A DNA stretch of 64,000 bases, from assembly GCA_022376515.1 (NCBI GenBank), contig WTXI01000010.1, forward strand, positions 620,001-684,000, in the 5' to 3' direction. Positions 1 to 12,085 of this stretch are shown piece by piece. Position 1 is the stretch's first letter, and each line of letters starts with the position of its first letter. The notes below the pieces were generated by a model, which made no database searches, was not told where the DNA came from, and saw nothing but the letters and a program-made list of their open reading frames with translations. The DNA comes from Lactifluus volemus. Lineage: Eukaryota; Basidiomycota; Agaricomycetes; Russulales; Russulaceae. The position numbers and the translations under genes are program-made.

Positions 1-1
1 T

Positions 2-1476
2 GTAATCTTCACCAACGGACTTCAAGATGGCCAAGGACTTCTTGACTGGGATTTTGAAGCCAATGCTGCTCAGCTCTTAATCGAGGCCGCCACGGTGACC
101 GGTTCCAACTCTGGTTCGGACATTCGAATGTCCGAAAGTGAAGGTGATATGGGAGACAGCGAAGACGAAAACGACGGCCTGGAAGAAGTGGAGAGTAATG
201 ACGGGGACACAACAGAGGAAGAGCTCGTCGATGATCAAGGTCTGCCCACCGCCCGCGCGATGCGCCTCTTCCGTCCACCAGTGACTCCACTCTTCTCCAT
301 TAACCCACTCTCCACTATGAGTCCCGGACCACATGTTATGGAAGTTATCGCCAATCAGTCTCCACGGCCTTTGGATATCCTTGCTAGCCGCATATTTGGG
401 GACGAGGATGAGGATGCTCCGGAACCTCCCTTGAGCGAAATCAGTAGCTTTATCCTCAGTGCCTCGTCTGATCGGGGAACGCCGCGATTCCCCCTCATGG
501 GTATATTTGAGACTTCGGAGGCTGACTTGCCTCGCCGTGCGGTTATCGATGGATCTCGTCCTGTCGTCCCTAGTCCCTTCCGAAGAAGCCGCCGCCGCCG
601 CCTCTCCGAATCTGCTTCAGCCAGGGGTATTAGCAGGGTACGTCTCAGGTCCTGAGCTGTCATTACGAAGTCGATGCTAAATCTTGCACAGAGCCGCGAT
701 AGATCTCTTCCCTATCTTGTGCATCCTTTGCTCTATCACCCTCACCCCTTGGTGTATCAACCCTCTCTGACGATCCAACTCTTCCAACTCTTCTCACATC
801 ACCTAGCCTCCCTCTTTCCGAACCTATCCGCTTAGATGATGTTCTCGATACCTCAATCCTCGCCTCTGATCCAGTCGATTCACCTGCCACCCCCGGACAG
901 CCTTTCAGTATCATAGGCGATCCGGAAACAAGCGCAACCGATGACGGTGGGCGTCATCTTCAGAGCCTTAGCCGTTGGGACCGAATCCCTATGAGTACAT
1001 TCCGGCGCACGAGAGAAAATGGTCCTTTGAGCGATGGCCCAGGTGAAGTCGCATATGGTAGCGTTATGCGGAACAGCCCGTTCAATGGCGTGTGGCCGTC
1101 AGATGGGAACCATAGTCAACCTTCGGGCTCACTGTCAAAGAAGGCCAAGGGCAAGAGGAAGAGCTCTCGAAGCCGAGTGATCATCTCCCCTGTTATTCTA
1201 CCTGTTCGGGACCGAGACGGTGACCACACGCCAACCCGACATACGATAGGCCAAAATAGTCATGGTCCTTTACATTCCAAGCCGCGCAAAGACAAGGAGT
1301 CACGTAAAGGTAAAATGGTCAAGCGTAAGACCATGATGGGTACCGCGACAGGTCGGCGCCACCAACAATATCATCATCCTCATGGGCATCACCCAAATTC
1401 GAGAGGACGGGCATCGGCCAGCATGCAGCGTTCCGGGGTTTTCAGTGGGGGTTCAGTCCCACCTCTGAGCATCTAG
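2..1476 (+). CDS. Unassigned protein, C-terminal part (5' end outside window)
   Basis: The reading frame is open from the left edge, so the start lies outside the window. I read two exons, 2-637 and 703-1476. The intron 638-702 begins GTACGT and ends GATAG; using the nearer CACAG acceptor at 691 gives stop codons in the other frames. At least 469 residues are encoded. The visible protein is low in complexity: a strongly acidic Glu/Asp stretch near residues 45-75, an arginine cluster (RRSRRRRLSES) near residue 200, and a Lys/Arg/Ser-rich block (KKAKGKRKSSRSR) further on. This composition fits a disordered nuclear protein. No catalytic domain or known family was recognised. Function is unknown. 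Confidence 0.55.
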
Positions 1477-2235
1477 TCGCGTCGCCATCAATTTTGACGC
1501 TGCAGTCGGTCTGGAGCTGGTTGTTTCTCCTAACGCAACTTTTTGTCCCACTCTCACTTCTCCCATAACCTTTCCCATACAAGCATCCGTCGTCCTCTCT
1601 TTTTTCGTCCTCATACCACCCCGCTTCCCTTCGGACTTCTCCCCTCTTGTTGAAACCAAAAAAAATTACCCACCGTTGTTCTGAAGTTTCCCCCCCTCCC
1701 CCCGAGTTATTCGTCTTTCTTACCGTCCCTGTACGTGTGTGTCCAAGTCTCTTGATGTTTCATATCGACCCCTGCACTTCCCTTTGTGACGAAGCCCAAA
1801 TCATTGTATTACGATCATGACCGCTTTGTCACCCATCACGATTTTTTGTTCTGTTTATTTTGATCTTTATCCTGTAATGTCTGGTACAGTGTAAAAATGG
1901 GCTCATTGCCCCCACTTAGGTCTCCCCAAAAGTAATAAACTCGCGGTATCTCTGAGCAATTTGACAGGGACGGGCTTTACTTTATTTGAGCAGTGATGAC
2001 CCTTTCCTACGCCCGATAAATTTAGCAAATCGAGAATCACATCAAATTCCTTTCATTCGCCCTGAGATCTCTACCACATTGGCGGTACTGCGAAGAAGCT
2101 TGTGATCATTCAAGTTTGCAGGGGCAGGAGAGCTTAGTTGACGTGTGCATCCGTGACAGGCGTGGTTCATCACGTGAGTGTCGCCTGCATAAGTCACTTT
2201 TCGCGTCCCACAGTCACGGTCTTCAGAAAAAAAAA
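1477..2235. other. Intergenic, pyrimidine-rich 3' flank then promoter side
   Basis: The first part is rich in C/T runs, as expected of a fungal 3' UTR, with AATAAA-like sequence at about 1930. The second half precedes the Hsk3-like gene. No convincing coding frame is seen. Confidence 0.4.
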
Positions 2236-2557
2236 ATGAACGGCCATCCACACACGAAAAGCGCGTCACAAGCTAAAGACAGGAATTATGCCCATTTATC
2301 TAAAAGTCTGGCCCGCCTCTCGCGCGCCATGGGCCAGACTGCGGGCCTTTTCGAGCAGTTGCAGCTCGACTTGAACGCGACGCGGACGCTCGCCGGAATT
2401 CATAGCGCACAGTACGTCCCCCACGTCCTAGAAATTCGTTCATACTGAACTGATTGCGGCGTAATCGACCCACAGGTTCATGACGGTGGCGGCAGAACTG
2501 AACCCCGATCGTGATATTGAGGAGCAACGGCAGGAAGGAGGGTCACCGCGTGGATGA
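2236..2557 (+). CDS. HSK3: DASH complex subunit Hsk3-like protein
   Basis: Two exons, 2236-2411 and 2476-2557, join across a GTACGT...CACAG intron to give an 85-residue protein. The start follows an A-rich run and is the first ATG that keeps the whole helix in frame. Residues 17-70 form one amphipathic helix with heptad leucines (YAHLSKSLARLSRAMG...) and end in the family-like tail AGIHSAQFMTVAAELNP. DASH_Hsk3 proteins are 60-90 residues long, helical, and end in a similar LG..H.S.FM segment. The DASH/Dam1 complex rings kinetochore microtubules and couples chromosomes to the spindle. The assignment rests on length and this tail motif; another small coiled-coil subunit (BLOC/BORC type) is the main alternative. 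Confidence 0.6.
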
Positions 2558-2644
2558 CTGCAAGCACCCAACCCCAAGCACTCTTTTTGTTTTCTGTGAG
2601 TTCTGATATGGCGAGTAATTGTTTTATCGGACGCTCATGCAACA

Positions 2645-3480
2645 ATACACATGCCGGAATGGTCCATAGATCTTGCGACGAATGAATCATTTTGCCGCTG
2701 TGCAACCACCATCAGAGTGTCTGTCGGAATTGTTCCCCCTGTAGATGGGCAAGAATATACCCGCGGGGATATCCACGAGCTGGAAGAAGTTCGCTTATTG
2801 ACTTCAATATGCGGTTCTTGGATGTCTTTTTGTTTCTGTGAGGCCAAATGGACGTCGGCATCTTCCTCTCTCTCGAACATCTAATAACGACGGCACTTCC
2901 CCTTGAGCCGACCTTATGGATACAGAGATTGGTCATGATTCTCCTAAACGAACTTCTGCTCGTCGCCGGCTTGCTCAGCACGTGCAGAGCCCTTTTGTTC
3001 TCAGAACGCCGCAAGGCTCCAGCACACATCAAATTTACCCACCCTGACAAGGAGGTGAAATGAGAACGGGACCTCAGAATTTGGCGCGACCTAAAACCCC
3101 TTTGTGTCTACCGTTTTTGAAGGATGTCCTTCTTCGGAATTGGCGTGTTTCTACGCCGGGGTAGGGGACCGGTGTATCTATATCACGTACTCGGTCAAAC
3201 GCAGCTATTCACTCCGATTTCAACCTATTGAATGACGAGAGAGGTAGTCGAGTTGAGCCGCAGTCATGTTATGGCTTGTGTGTATGGGAGAACGGCCATC
3301 ATATGGTACGACAATTGATCTGTTCGGGACCATAGATCCCATTGCGAGAACCGTTTATCATAATTCCCCTCCCGTAATTACATTCTGGTTTCGATCAGCG
3401 GTGCCAACAGCCCGTTTCCCAGCCCACCCAAAATTTCGCAGTAACTGAGGGCGATGATAAGGCTGTCTTTTGTGTGTCAA
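2645..3480 (+). other. Possible intron-split gene, structure not resolved
   Basis: Several short plus-strand frames look coding but I could not join them. One starts at the ATG at 2651 (MPEWSIDLATNESF). One near 2918-3046 reads MDTEIGHDSPKRTSARRRL and then meets a TGA. One at 3167-3342 reads SRTRSNAAIHSDFNLLNDE. They may be exons of one unrecognised gene or remnants. No family was recognised and no start or stop is claimed. Confidence 0.2.
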
Positions 3481-3632
3481 AGAAGTGAGGGTCCAACAAC
3501 CAAGCCGCTCTACTCCGATGGCAGAATGGGATTTTCTTTCAACATTCTATATCGGCGAGCCACGTGGCCGCGTTTAGTGCTTTGAATGCGCGCGGCCTAG
3601 CCGAGTCGGGTTGTTTGAAAGAAAAAAATTGT

Positions 3633-4462
3633 ATGGCAACCTCAACCCCCATCGATTTGGGTACGGAAACGGTAGTAATCATACTTGTCGGTCTCATTGC
3701 TTCAGGCAAGGTATGTTCTCTCACTTTTTGTCAACTTGGCATTGTCTTTTGGGAGTCCCACCCTTTCCTTGCCATTGACAGTTGGCTTACGTATGACATT
3801 CCTCCCCCCCCGGCCAGTCTACGTTCGCAGAAGCCCTTCAGAGATATATTCCGCAAATTAGGAGGTGCAACCAGGATGAACTTGGCGATAGGCGTAGTGT
3901 TGAGGATCTAAGCCGAGACTGTCTCTGGCGAGGTTTGTCTGTCTGCATAGATAGAACCAACCTCGATTCCACGTGAGTAAGAAAATGGCGGTAACTGGAT
4001 CTGCACCGTGCTCATGAAACCAACGTAGGCAAAGATCTCATTGGATCGACATTGCACATGAATTTGCGGGTACGGAAGTCTGGGTAATTGTCTTTGATAC
4101 ACCATACGACGTGAGTGCGCAGTCGCGGCCCCCTACCCGTGTATCTCTACTCATAATTATTGTTACCTCCTAGGTTTGCGCGGCGCGGCTGAGGAGGAGT
4201 ACGCTTCCTTCAGAACCTGGAATGACCTCTCATATTGACGATCTTAGGGCGGAACCACCCAACAATAACGGATGCAGAACAAGGGATGCGCATCCTCTCG
4301 CGCTTTGCGTCCACCCTGGAACCTCCGCAGCCTAGTGAGGGTTATGATAAACTCATTACCCTCACTCTGGCCCAGCAATCCTCCAAGAGATATAGTAGGA
4401 AGCGTGTGTTCGATATCCTTCGGCGTCTGCGAGATTCCCCGTCCCTGCATGTCAACGCCTAA
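3633..4462 (+). CDS. P-loop kinase of the AAA_33 / polynucleotide-kinase-like type
   Basis: Five exons (3633-3710, 3818-3972, 4029-4110, 4174-4198, 4248-4462) give 184 residues with every phase matching. Residues 19-27 are a Walker A loop (GLIASGKST), split by the first intron just after the lysine codon. It is followed by RRCNQDELGDRR, then SVCIDRTNLDST, then VIVFDTPYD, and a late arginine-rich lid (RLRRRRNHPTI). This order is typical of small fungal AAA_33 kinases related to the kinase half of polynucleotide kinase/phosphatase and to the zeta family; no phosphatase domain is present. The substrate cannot be told from sequence. Exon 4 is only 25 nt. The preceding in-frame codons lack an ATG, so 3633 is the chosen start. 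Confidence 0.8.
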
Positions 4463-5005
4463 TAGTACACAACGAGGCACAATTCAATCACCAGTGGCGA
4501 TAGTAGGTAGTCACGCCAGGACGGTCACAGTCGCGGTTTATGACATGTGGAGTTCGAGTGGCGACGTGAGGAACCTTTCCGCGGAGAAGCACGAGCGAGT
4601 ATGAAAAGGCGAGCGTCTCTCTACCCAGACGGTCTGGTCGCTTTCGTCCACACAGAATGGAAGTGGAGTCGTGTAGAGATCTGAATCCCAACCCTATTCG
4701 AGATGGGCGGTATGTGTATTTGGCGCGGAATTGACACCGCATAGTACCCGCCTTTCCCTTGTTCGGGACAATGGCTTCACTTCCGTGCAATTCTTGGGGG
4801 TCATGTGTTTATAGCTGAGAGTACGATGAGCGCTTCAGTCTCTAGTGGGCCAATACATTTTTGAAGTGCTGGCGTCATGACGCGCGAATACTTCCGTTCG
4901 CACCCTCCCAGAGTGCTGTAGAACAATAAAGACCTGTCCCCATCATCGATCAACGATCAAGGAAGCCCTTTTGTGACAGACACCCGAGGACTGGTTTTGA
5001 GGTTC
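4463..5005. other. Convergent intergenic region
   Basis: This lies between the kinase gene (plus) and the TPR gene (minus). An AATAAA occurs at about 4925. A short plus-strand frame near 4600-4690 (MKRRASLYPDGLVAF) has no intact gene structure. Confidence 0.4.
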
Positions 5006-6112
5006 TCAGGCCGTCGTGGGTTTTGTTGTTGCTGTTCCATTCATCCCTTTAGATTGCCTCTCTATCTTCGCGGAAACCTAGAAAGTACAATTACGGGTGT
5101 GCGCACGTTTGTCAGCGAGGAGTATGGAAGCTTAGGATAGGCTCACGTCTTTAATATGAACAGCAGCTCGATCGACTCCATACCGCTTGCTACGCATGTA
5201 ATATTCCAAGGCCTCCGGGAGACGGTCAACTATTCTGGGCATCAGAAATCGGTTTGTTCCATGAAGGACAAGGGACTAACAAGCTTCCAGGATCGAGGCC
5301 AAATTGAATGCCATTTCAGGATCCTCGGGCGCAAGTTTGGCTGCGATTCTGAAACGTACAATAAACGATCAAATATGGTTGCAGGGTGAAAATAAAGGTC
5401 TGACTGGAGATGCTGAAGTGCGAGATCGGGCCGAGATTGAGAATGATTCAAGTACGCACTTGCCAAGTCTGTAAAAGACAAAAAAAAACTGGCTAAGTGG
5501 AGACCACTATAACAGGGAGAAACTCGCGAACTGGTGTGTGCATCTGCACTGGATGGTTGGAGCTCGATAGCTGACCTCCAAGAATGAATTGCTTCGTCAA
5601 ACTCCTCTTTGGGCGCGTTCGATTCGTTAGGCGCCTTTCAAATTGGGAAAGAGTACGAACTGAGATGGTAATGTGTAACACCCAGATTAAAGAGGGAGCT
5701 AGCGTTACATTTGATGTCAACGCTGCGTTGGTATAACTTTTTGGCACCCTCCACGTCTCCTTCCTCGAGTTTCTGAGTACCTTGTTCCAAGCAAAGGAGA
5801 GCTTCTTCTTCGGCGGGATCCGACGCTCTCGAGTGAGGTGTGGTGGAGGTTGCCCAGCCTGTATGAGATAAAACAATTAGGACAAAGCAGATGTGAAATT
5901 GAGGGGTTTTTTTTTTTTGCGAGTGAGGACTGAAGCGACAAGGAGAAACGGCGCGTACGTTTGGAGTCGGGAGATAGCAACGTTCGCCGCCAGGCTGGGT
6001 GGTGCCTTGAGTGAGAGGAATCGAAAGAGAAGTGAACACGCGGCAAACGCAGTGCGAAGAGTCGCGGGAATTGTTTTTTTTGAAAAGCAAAAGACAAAGC
6101 GATCCAGGACAT
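5006..6112 (-). CDS. Mitochondrial TPR-repeat protein
   Basis: Seven exons on the minus strand (6112-5959, 5858-5661, 5606-5532, 5468-5405, 5348-5281, 5229-5147, 5077-5006) join in phase to 237 residues. The N-terminus (MSWIALSFAFQKKQFPRLF...) is free of acidic residues and rich in Arg, Ser and aromatics, as in a mitochondrial presequence. Tetratricopeptide repeats follow: GTQKLEEGDVEGAKKLYQ, FNLGVTHYHLKEFDEAIHSW, ASAYLNHSQSRPDLALQHLQ and FNLASILEA...ALEYYMRSK. TPR proteins are scaffolds; animal mitochondrial TPR protein TTC19 acts on respiratory complex III, but orthology is not shown here. It shares a 203-bp divergent promoter with TIM23. Two donors are GTTCGT/GTTCGC. No broken frame was seen. 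Confidence 0.8.
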
Positions 6113-6315
6113 GCGGCTAGTTTATTGTTCTGTTCTATTCTGCTCAAGAACAGGTGTTGAAACCAAATTCCGCAAAACCGGGCCGTAGCCAATTACCCGG
6201 TTACCGGTAGGGATCGTCACGCCGCCTGAATTTTACCCTCTCTCAGCCCCGTTACTGACGGCGACGACGACGACGTCGACGAACCCAAACTCTTACCTTT
6301 CCCTCTTCTTCCCTG
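6113..6315. promoter_or_regulatory. Divergent promoter between TPR protein and TIM23
   Basis: The start codons are 203 bp apart on opposite strands. The interval contains GACGACGACGACGTCGACG near 6260 and a CT-rich tract before the TIM23 ATG. Both products appear mitochondrial, so shared control is plausible but inferred. Confidence 0.45.
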
Positions 6316-7220
6316 ATGTCATCTCAATCGCATCCTTCAATCTCTTCCGAATCACAGCATCCCTCCGACCTCTTAAAAAATGTTCACTTCTCCTCCTCCA
6401 CCTCAAGTTCTGACCCCATTCCCGAAACACTCACTGCCTCCGACCTTCTCTCGGGGTCTTATGATCCCTCAAAACTTCATCCCATGGCCGGTTTGGGAGA
6501 CCAACTTGACTACCTAGTCTTAGATGATGATAAGACTAGTGATCTTCCCGGCTCAGGGACTGCCATACCCTCACGGGGTTGGAGTGACGACCTTTGCTAC
6601 GGCACAGGTACTATGTATCTTGGTGGTATGTCATCCATGCTTCTCGCGATCAATTCAGTCTTCCCCAATTCTTTTCGCGTTCAACCGGACCTGTCCAAAT
6701 TTCACCTTATCGTCTCATCTTATTGTCTTTTGTTCTGACCACATGTCCTGAACTATAGGCCTGGCCCTCGGTGGGGCGTGGGGCTTCCGAGAGGGCGCGA
6801 GCAGACCGCTGGCAGTGTCGAATATGCGGCTACGAATCAACAGCATCCTTAACTCCGTCACGCGAAGAGGGACGTTCTTGGGTAATTCGGCCGGAGTCCT
6901 AGGCAAGTTCCACCTCCACAGCCTTTCTTTTTGTTCTCCACTCAGCGCCTACTCTTACAGCTTTGGGTTACAATGGAATCAATTCAACCATTGACGCAGT
7001 TCGGGGCAAACATGACGTGTTTGGGAGTATGGCAGCTGGTGCTCTCACAGGTGCTTTGTTCAAGTCCACTGGTAGGCGCTTTCCTATCTCTCCTCTCCCC
7101 GCACATACAAGCTCAATATTTGCCTTTGCTTTCACAGCTGGTGTTAAACCTGCGTTGGCAACCGCTACTGTAGTCTCAGCGTTTGCGGGTGTTTGGAGTT
7201 GGCTAAAAACACGCGTCTGA
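6316..7220 (+). CDS. TIM23: Mitochondrial import inner membrane translocase subunit Tim23
   Basis: Four exons (6316-6625, 6759-6902, 6961-7071, 7138-7220) give 215 residues. The first 95 residues are a Ser/Pro-rich intermembrane-space domain ending in WSDDLCYGTG. The remainder is a Tim17/22/23 domain with Gly-rich helices: LGGLALGGAWGFREG, NSAGVLALGYNGINS, GSMAAGALTGALFKST and GVKPALATATVVSAFAG, ending in WLKTRV. Tim23 forms the presequence translocase channel of the inner membrane with Tim17 and Tim50. The intron after 6902 starts GCAAGT and no GT donor restores the conserved VLALGY junction, so it is a GC-AG intron. The last intron is in frame and could be mistaken for a 22-residue insert. 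Confidence 0.93.
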
Positions 7221-8059
7221 GTACATTATATCCACTATAATACTGAGGTGTCTTCATCCATCTATACAATCACATCTCATTTTTGTTCGCCAGCGTCTCA
7301 TTCTACATATTGGGTTTGCCGCGCGAAATTGGTGGACCTGGTTTAGCTAATGACAGGAATGAACCGTTAGATCGGTTAGTTCGGCACAACAAGAACCTGT
7401 ATGTTAATATGAAGCTCTGCCGCTACTGGGAAGTTTTTGCGCGGCGTGCCGTGGTCCACATGAATCTGCACCACTAGGCTGGCCAGATTGGATGCCCCGG
7501 AGCCCTACTGTCATCAAACTATTTGGCCAGTCCTCCGGTTCGAATACCATTTATATGACTTGTCTTGGCCCTCCTTCAATAAATTGCCCATCCGTTGGTA
7601 CCTGGCACTCCGTGCCCATTCCGGCGGAAGAGATTGTGATGTCTGTCCAACTTCACACAATCAAGCTCCCCCCAACATCTGTGTTGTCGAATTCTCACTC
7701 GACATGCGGATGCCTCGTCCCCGACGTGAAACGTTGTGACAACCAAGGTCGAAAGCCATTCGAACAGAGTGAACTTTGCCGACCCGGCAGCAGCAGCGGC
7801 TCTGGTGGACTTTCTCTGCTCGTTGAGTTTTGCCCTCTACCACGACATGGGGGGGCTACAGCTCGCTGACCCTGGCCGTTGCTTTGTTGTATAGGCACCC
7901 CGGGATGTATACTCCTTCGTATTCCAGATGGTTTTCAGCTTCCACGTTTGTCCGGTGTTGCTGCACGTTTATGCTGTCCATTTAAGCTGTGATCCGCAGG
8001 GTCACGTCTTGCACGACGGGGGAGAGGGACCGACACGCCCGCGGAATGCCCGAGATATC
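7221..8059. other. Intergenic, upstream of velvet gene
   Basis: There is an 839-bp gap. The frame 7492-7869 is open for 125 codons but has no recognisable motif, intron pattern or plausible neighbours, so I do not call it a gene. Confidence 0.4.
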
Positions 8060-9140
8060 ATGATGACGGCACTTACTTTGACACCGAGCAGAAGCCCTGC
8101 GCGCAACGTCAGCGATAGACCGTCCTCTTCACGATCAAGTGGATCCTCGTATTATCCACGCCCATCCGCGGGCTCAGGCAGCTGGGGCACCCCTCGCCCA
8201 CCCACTCGCCTTCCAGAGCCTCAACACGTGTCTTTGATCCCGCCGACTGGGTACCTTCCCGGTGACCCCGGGCTGATATCTGCTGAACGCGGAACAAGGT
8301 GATATACTCCACATCCTTTCTTTATTGTCTTACTTATTCTCACTTGTTGCCACGCCGCCGCAGGATGTACGACCTGGAGATTGTGCAGCATCCTGAGGTG
8401 TCGGCTGAGTTCGGATCCGCGGCTCTTTCTCGTCTCCCACTGGCGCCGCCACCGATTGCTCGACTTATAATTAGAGGCAACAGGGATCACGTCATTGAAC
8501 CGTGAGTTGGGAGCTGCCGCACCGCCAGCGCGTTGCAGCTGATCGCAGTGCCATGCAGTGATCCAGAACATCCGTACTTGATTTGCCATCTGTCTTTACA
8601 TTCGGCAGACGGGATGACCGCTCTAGACCCAGTCTCGCCTTCAAACACGCACTTTCCACCTGAACGCCTTCTTTATGGCAATATCGTCTCCTCTCCTCAT
8701 TATATGCGCAATCTCCAGGGTCGCCCGGGAGTATATTTTATCTTTCCAGACGTCAGTGTGCGACTGCAAGGTCGCTATGTGCTCCGGTTGACGCTTATGC
8801 GCCTGTCAAGGTACGGCCTCTGCCCCGTTGCCAGACCGATTTGTCTGGTGTGCTTACACGATGTGGAAAGAGTTGACGCAACAGGTATGATTCCCGTGGG
8901 CGAGAGTGGCTCTGTGTTGGCAGAGAGACACACACGGCCCTTCGAAGTGCGGCCACGCCACACGTATGTCGCCCCGCGTAAGCCGCGCCGACGCCCTGCA
9001 CCCACGCCTGCCCTGCTGATGGCAGGAGTCCCCCTCCCACAGAGCAAACACCGTTGACGGAGTTTTTCTTGCAACAAGGTGCACGAATGTATGCGTTTGC
9101 CTCTCGGTCGTCGCGCTTCCAAAGCGACGGCTCTTTCTAA
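8060..9140 (+). CDS. Velvet-domain transcription regulator
   Basis: Five exons (8060-8298, 8364-8501, 8559-8810, 8871-8977, 9043-9140) give 277 residues. After about 78 disordered Ser/Pro-rich residues the velvet domain begins with RMYDLEIVQHPE, then APPPIARLIIRG, LYGNIVSSPHYM, RPGVYFIFPDVSV, QGRYVLRLTLMRL and LAERHTRPFEV. It closes with QQTPLTEFFLQQGARMYAF. Velvet proteins (VosA, VelB, VeA, VelC) are fungal-specific DNA-binding regulators of development, sporulation and secondary metabolism and act as dimers in the nucleus. Which subgroup this is cannot be told. The fourth intron (GTAAGC...CACAG) shifts the frame; ignoring it gives a false C-terminus. The start is the first ATG of an in-frame pair and an upstream exon is not excluded. 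Confidence 0.9.
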
Positions 9141-11599
9141 GTCCCATTGTCTAACTCGTCTCCCCAAACGGCGCGGCTCACCTCCGGTCGTTTTTTTTTT
9201 GGGCAGAATGTGATCGACCGACCTGTTCGGTGATATGATCATGCAACCCGTCCGGTTTTTCGTCGGCTCGTGACGGTCCTCTTTCAACTTCAAAGCGCAG
9301 TAACTCACAAGCCATTATTGACGCGATCTCGTTTCGTCCGCTCTCGCCTAGTATCATCCGCAGGTTGTATCATAGCTTTTCTTTTCTTTGCTCCCGCCCT
9401 CGAACGTTTTTCTCTCTTGCTACGCTGATCCTCATAACTATGATAGACGGGGAGTTTCCGCCAGAGAGGCATTTGTATAACCATCATATAACGTAGGGTT
9501 TTGGAGAGATGCCAAATTTAGAAGGTCTGGCCCGCCCAGTTGCCATCAAGAAAACAATACTGAGGGAAATTGAACGCTGGCTGAGCGCGTCCGCGTCGAC
9601 GGGTAACTTTCTGAATTCCTCACCCTCGGTAAACATCCGAGTCGGTTGAAATTAATTCACCGTCCCCTGTTTCACGACGGAACTTCGAATCCCGCCGTCG
9701 TAGAGATCTGTCCTGAGAGGTGTTGCCTAGGGTGGTGTGCGTGTCGGTTCGGTCCAGAAGAACAGAAATCCATAATCCTGGGAAATGTATTCAAGGAAAA
9801 CGCCATTGCATGACCTGACAGTTGTGCTCTTGGCCTTCTAGTCTTAGACTGAAACACCAGATGGACTTTGATATGCTCTCGGCGATCCGTCAAGGCAGTC
9901 GCCGAAATTACGCTATTTTACTTCTTCCGATGGCAGCCGTCGACCAACTAAAAGAAGGTCTTCTTTTACGCGCAGAATGAAATTTGATTCACCGCAATAT
10001 GTGGCACGAGAGCAAGATCTGTCATCGACTTGTAAGTAAATGATCCCGCTCAACGCGTGCTGAGCAGTGTCCTCCACAACAAATGAGGTCTGCCGCTGCG
10101 CCGTTAAGCATCTCGAGCAGAGGAAGTGAGTGATGGATCTGTTCGTTGTTCACGCGTTCGCAATGCGTACCGGCGTTCTAGGAAGTGGCATAGATAGTAG
10201 AATATACCCCTATGGTATCCAATTATGTTCTTGGAGTCTTCCCGTTTCCATGCGCCATGGACGGACATCGTCAAACCAAGAATTACTAAACCACCGGGTT
10301 TTGAATGCGTTTCATGCGGTTTCCGAGGAGTTATGGGTGTAGCTCCGGTATCGATAACACAAAACACAGGGTATTCGATTGTCATTCAAAACATGCACGA
10401 TCGGATGTACAATTTGCTCAACAGAGGTGCTGTAGGAGCCGTGGAATATCCCAAAGTCATTGCGACTTAGTCAAACAGTGCCTAGAATATGGCGGCGGAT
10501 GGTAACCCTTTGAGCAACATACAGTAGCATGAGGTTAGACACCCGGCACAGGGGAATTGCTGGGTTAATGCGAGAAAGGGCGCCGAGAGAATAAGTACTT
10601 TATTGGCATGGACCTTCAGATGGCGTATATTTCATATCTGATATGATCCGCCAGGGTCAGGGATCCAAAGGCCCATGCTTGTACAGTGCTGTAAGCCTCA
10701 CTGATGCAGCCTCGTCAGTCGCTAGAAATCGCTTGCCTTGACGAGATAGAGCACCTGGTTGGGTGATGATGTAGAGATGGGCAATTCTAGGTTAGCAACC
10801 CAAACTATGCGCCTTGCTGCCCTCAACTGCAGCGATCGCCGGCGACCGAATGACGAGCAAATTTCACAGTCTGTGGCATGCCAGATGAATTGAATTCATA
10901 CCTATATCAAACAAAATAAATGATTCTGATTAATTTAGTTACACGGCTGTCAGAGTAAACACTGCCAAGGTACAACAAGACAGCGGAGGGAGCCTAGTGC
11001 GCTGGGCCTTGAACAGAAGACGGAGATCCACGGATTGTTGTATGGCAAGGCAGGGGGATGGCTCTGAAGTCCACGGCTGCGATGACTCAATTGTATCTCG
11101 TAAGGTAAACGTACTTTTCCACTTTCGTTGAAAGAAAAAACTGATGTCCCTGGCATCATATTCTGTACTGTAGGCCCAGGTGTGGCTGCTATCAAAGGAA
11201 CGTTTGAGTGGATTTCGCCATGCCGTGGATGCGGCAACAATGCCAGACTTAGCCTATCAGGTGGCTTCGCCGGGGGACTGTCTTATCATGATGCTGATGG
11301 GGCAGTACAGCTGCCTGTCCCGGCACCCGCCGGAACGTAAAGTACAATCCCACGAAAAGTCTATGTCTCACAGTTTAAGAACGAAGTAGTTACATGCAAG
11401 TGAGGTCTCTGTATAAAGCCACACAAGAGGTCCGGGGAGGTGATGGCTGCGAATGCGAGACAATACGGTAGGGAAGCACAGCCCCAGTCGCCATGATTCG
11501 GCGTGCCCGGTTGCGCAGCGCAGGTGTGGGAATTTATAAGCCCGCATTCCCTGCATCTGGTCATAGCCTCGATCAATCACACTTTCTCGTCTCTCCCCC
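9141..11599. other. Long intergenic region without a recognisable gene
   Basis: About 2.4 kb lies between the velvet and CYSTM genes. Small frames occur (for example 10225-10470 plus) but none has a family motif or supported exon structure. The sequence is AT/GC balanced without obvious repeats. It may hold the velvet 3' UTR and a long CYSTM promoter. Confidence 0.45.
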
Positions 11600-12085
11600 A
11601 TGTCGAACAAGGACTACTACGGACACCAGCAGCAATATCCCCAGCAGGGACAGTATTACCCTCCTGCAGGTGCGACTATTTCTCTTCATGTATCAGCTAC
11701 GTTTGTCGTTTAGGGGGCTAAAATTTCTCAGGGCCTCCACCTGGCCCTGGGGGTAGTTACTATCCCCAGCAACCTCAGCAAGCCTACCAGCAGGGCTATG
11801 GTGGACAGCCTGGCTTTCAGCCACAACCTCAACCTCAGGCGGTCTATGTGTACGTTTTTGTCTACCTTGTTGTCAGACTTCGAGTGCCCATCCCAAACGT
11901 ACTTTGTTATTCAGTCAGCAAGCCCCGCCCCAGAAGAACAATGATTTCTGTGCTGCATGTTTAGCAGGTGTATGCTTGTGTTGCTGCGCAGAAGGTGCGT
12001 GGTCTCGTCGTTACGTCCTAACCTTTCCGGGTGCTTACAGGGTGTACCGAACTTTTCGGCAGAGCTTTGCGCGTGCCTCTTCTAA
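11600..12085 (+). CDS. CYSTM-type cysteine-rich tail-anchored small protein
   Basis: Four exons (11600-11669, 11732-11849, 11915-11994, 12063-12085) give 96 residues. The N-terminal two thirds are rich in Gln, Tyr, Pro and Gly (HQQQYPQQGQYYPP). The C-terminus is NNDFCAACLAGVCLCCCAEELCACLF, the Cys-rich transmembrane module that defines CYSTM proteins. These tail-anchored proteins are linked to stress tolerance and membrane protection in fungi and plants. The last exon is only 23 nt. Its acceptor was chosen as the CGGCAG at 12057-12062 because it restores the canonical EELCACLF ending; the earlier TTACAG gives an unlike tail. Confidence 0.85.

Noticed and set aside
2712..3050. 112-codon minus-strand frame
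   Set aside because: Its sequence is unlike any family, and the plus-strand alternatives over the same stretch look more coding, though they are also unresolved.
7492..7869. 125-codon plus-strand frame upstream of the velvet gene
   Set aside because: It has no motif, no intron signals joining it to the velvet exons and no conserved character, so it is probably a chance frame.
8775..9308. 177-codon minus-strand frame over the velvet 3' exons
   Set aside because: It lies antisense to well-supported velvet exons and its composition (Arg-rich) is that of a complement frame.
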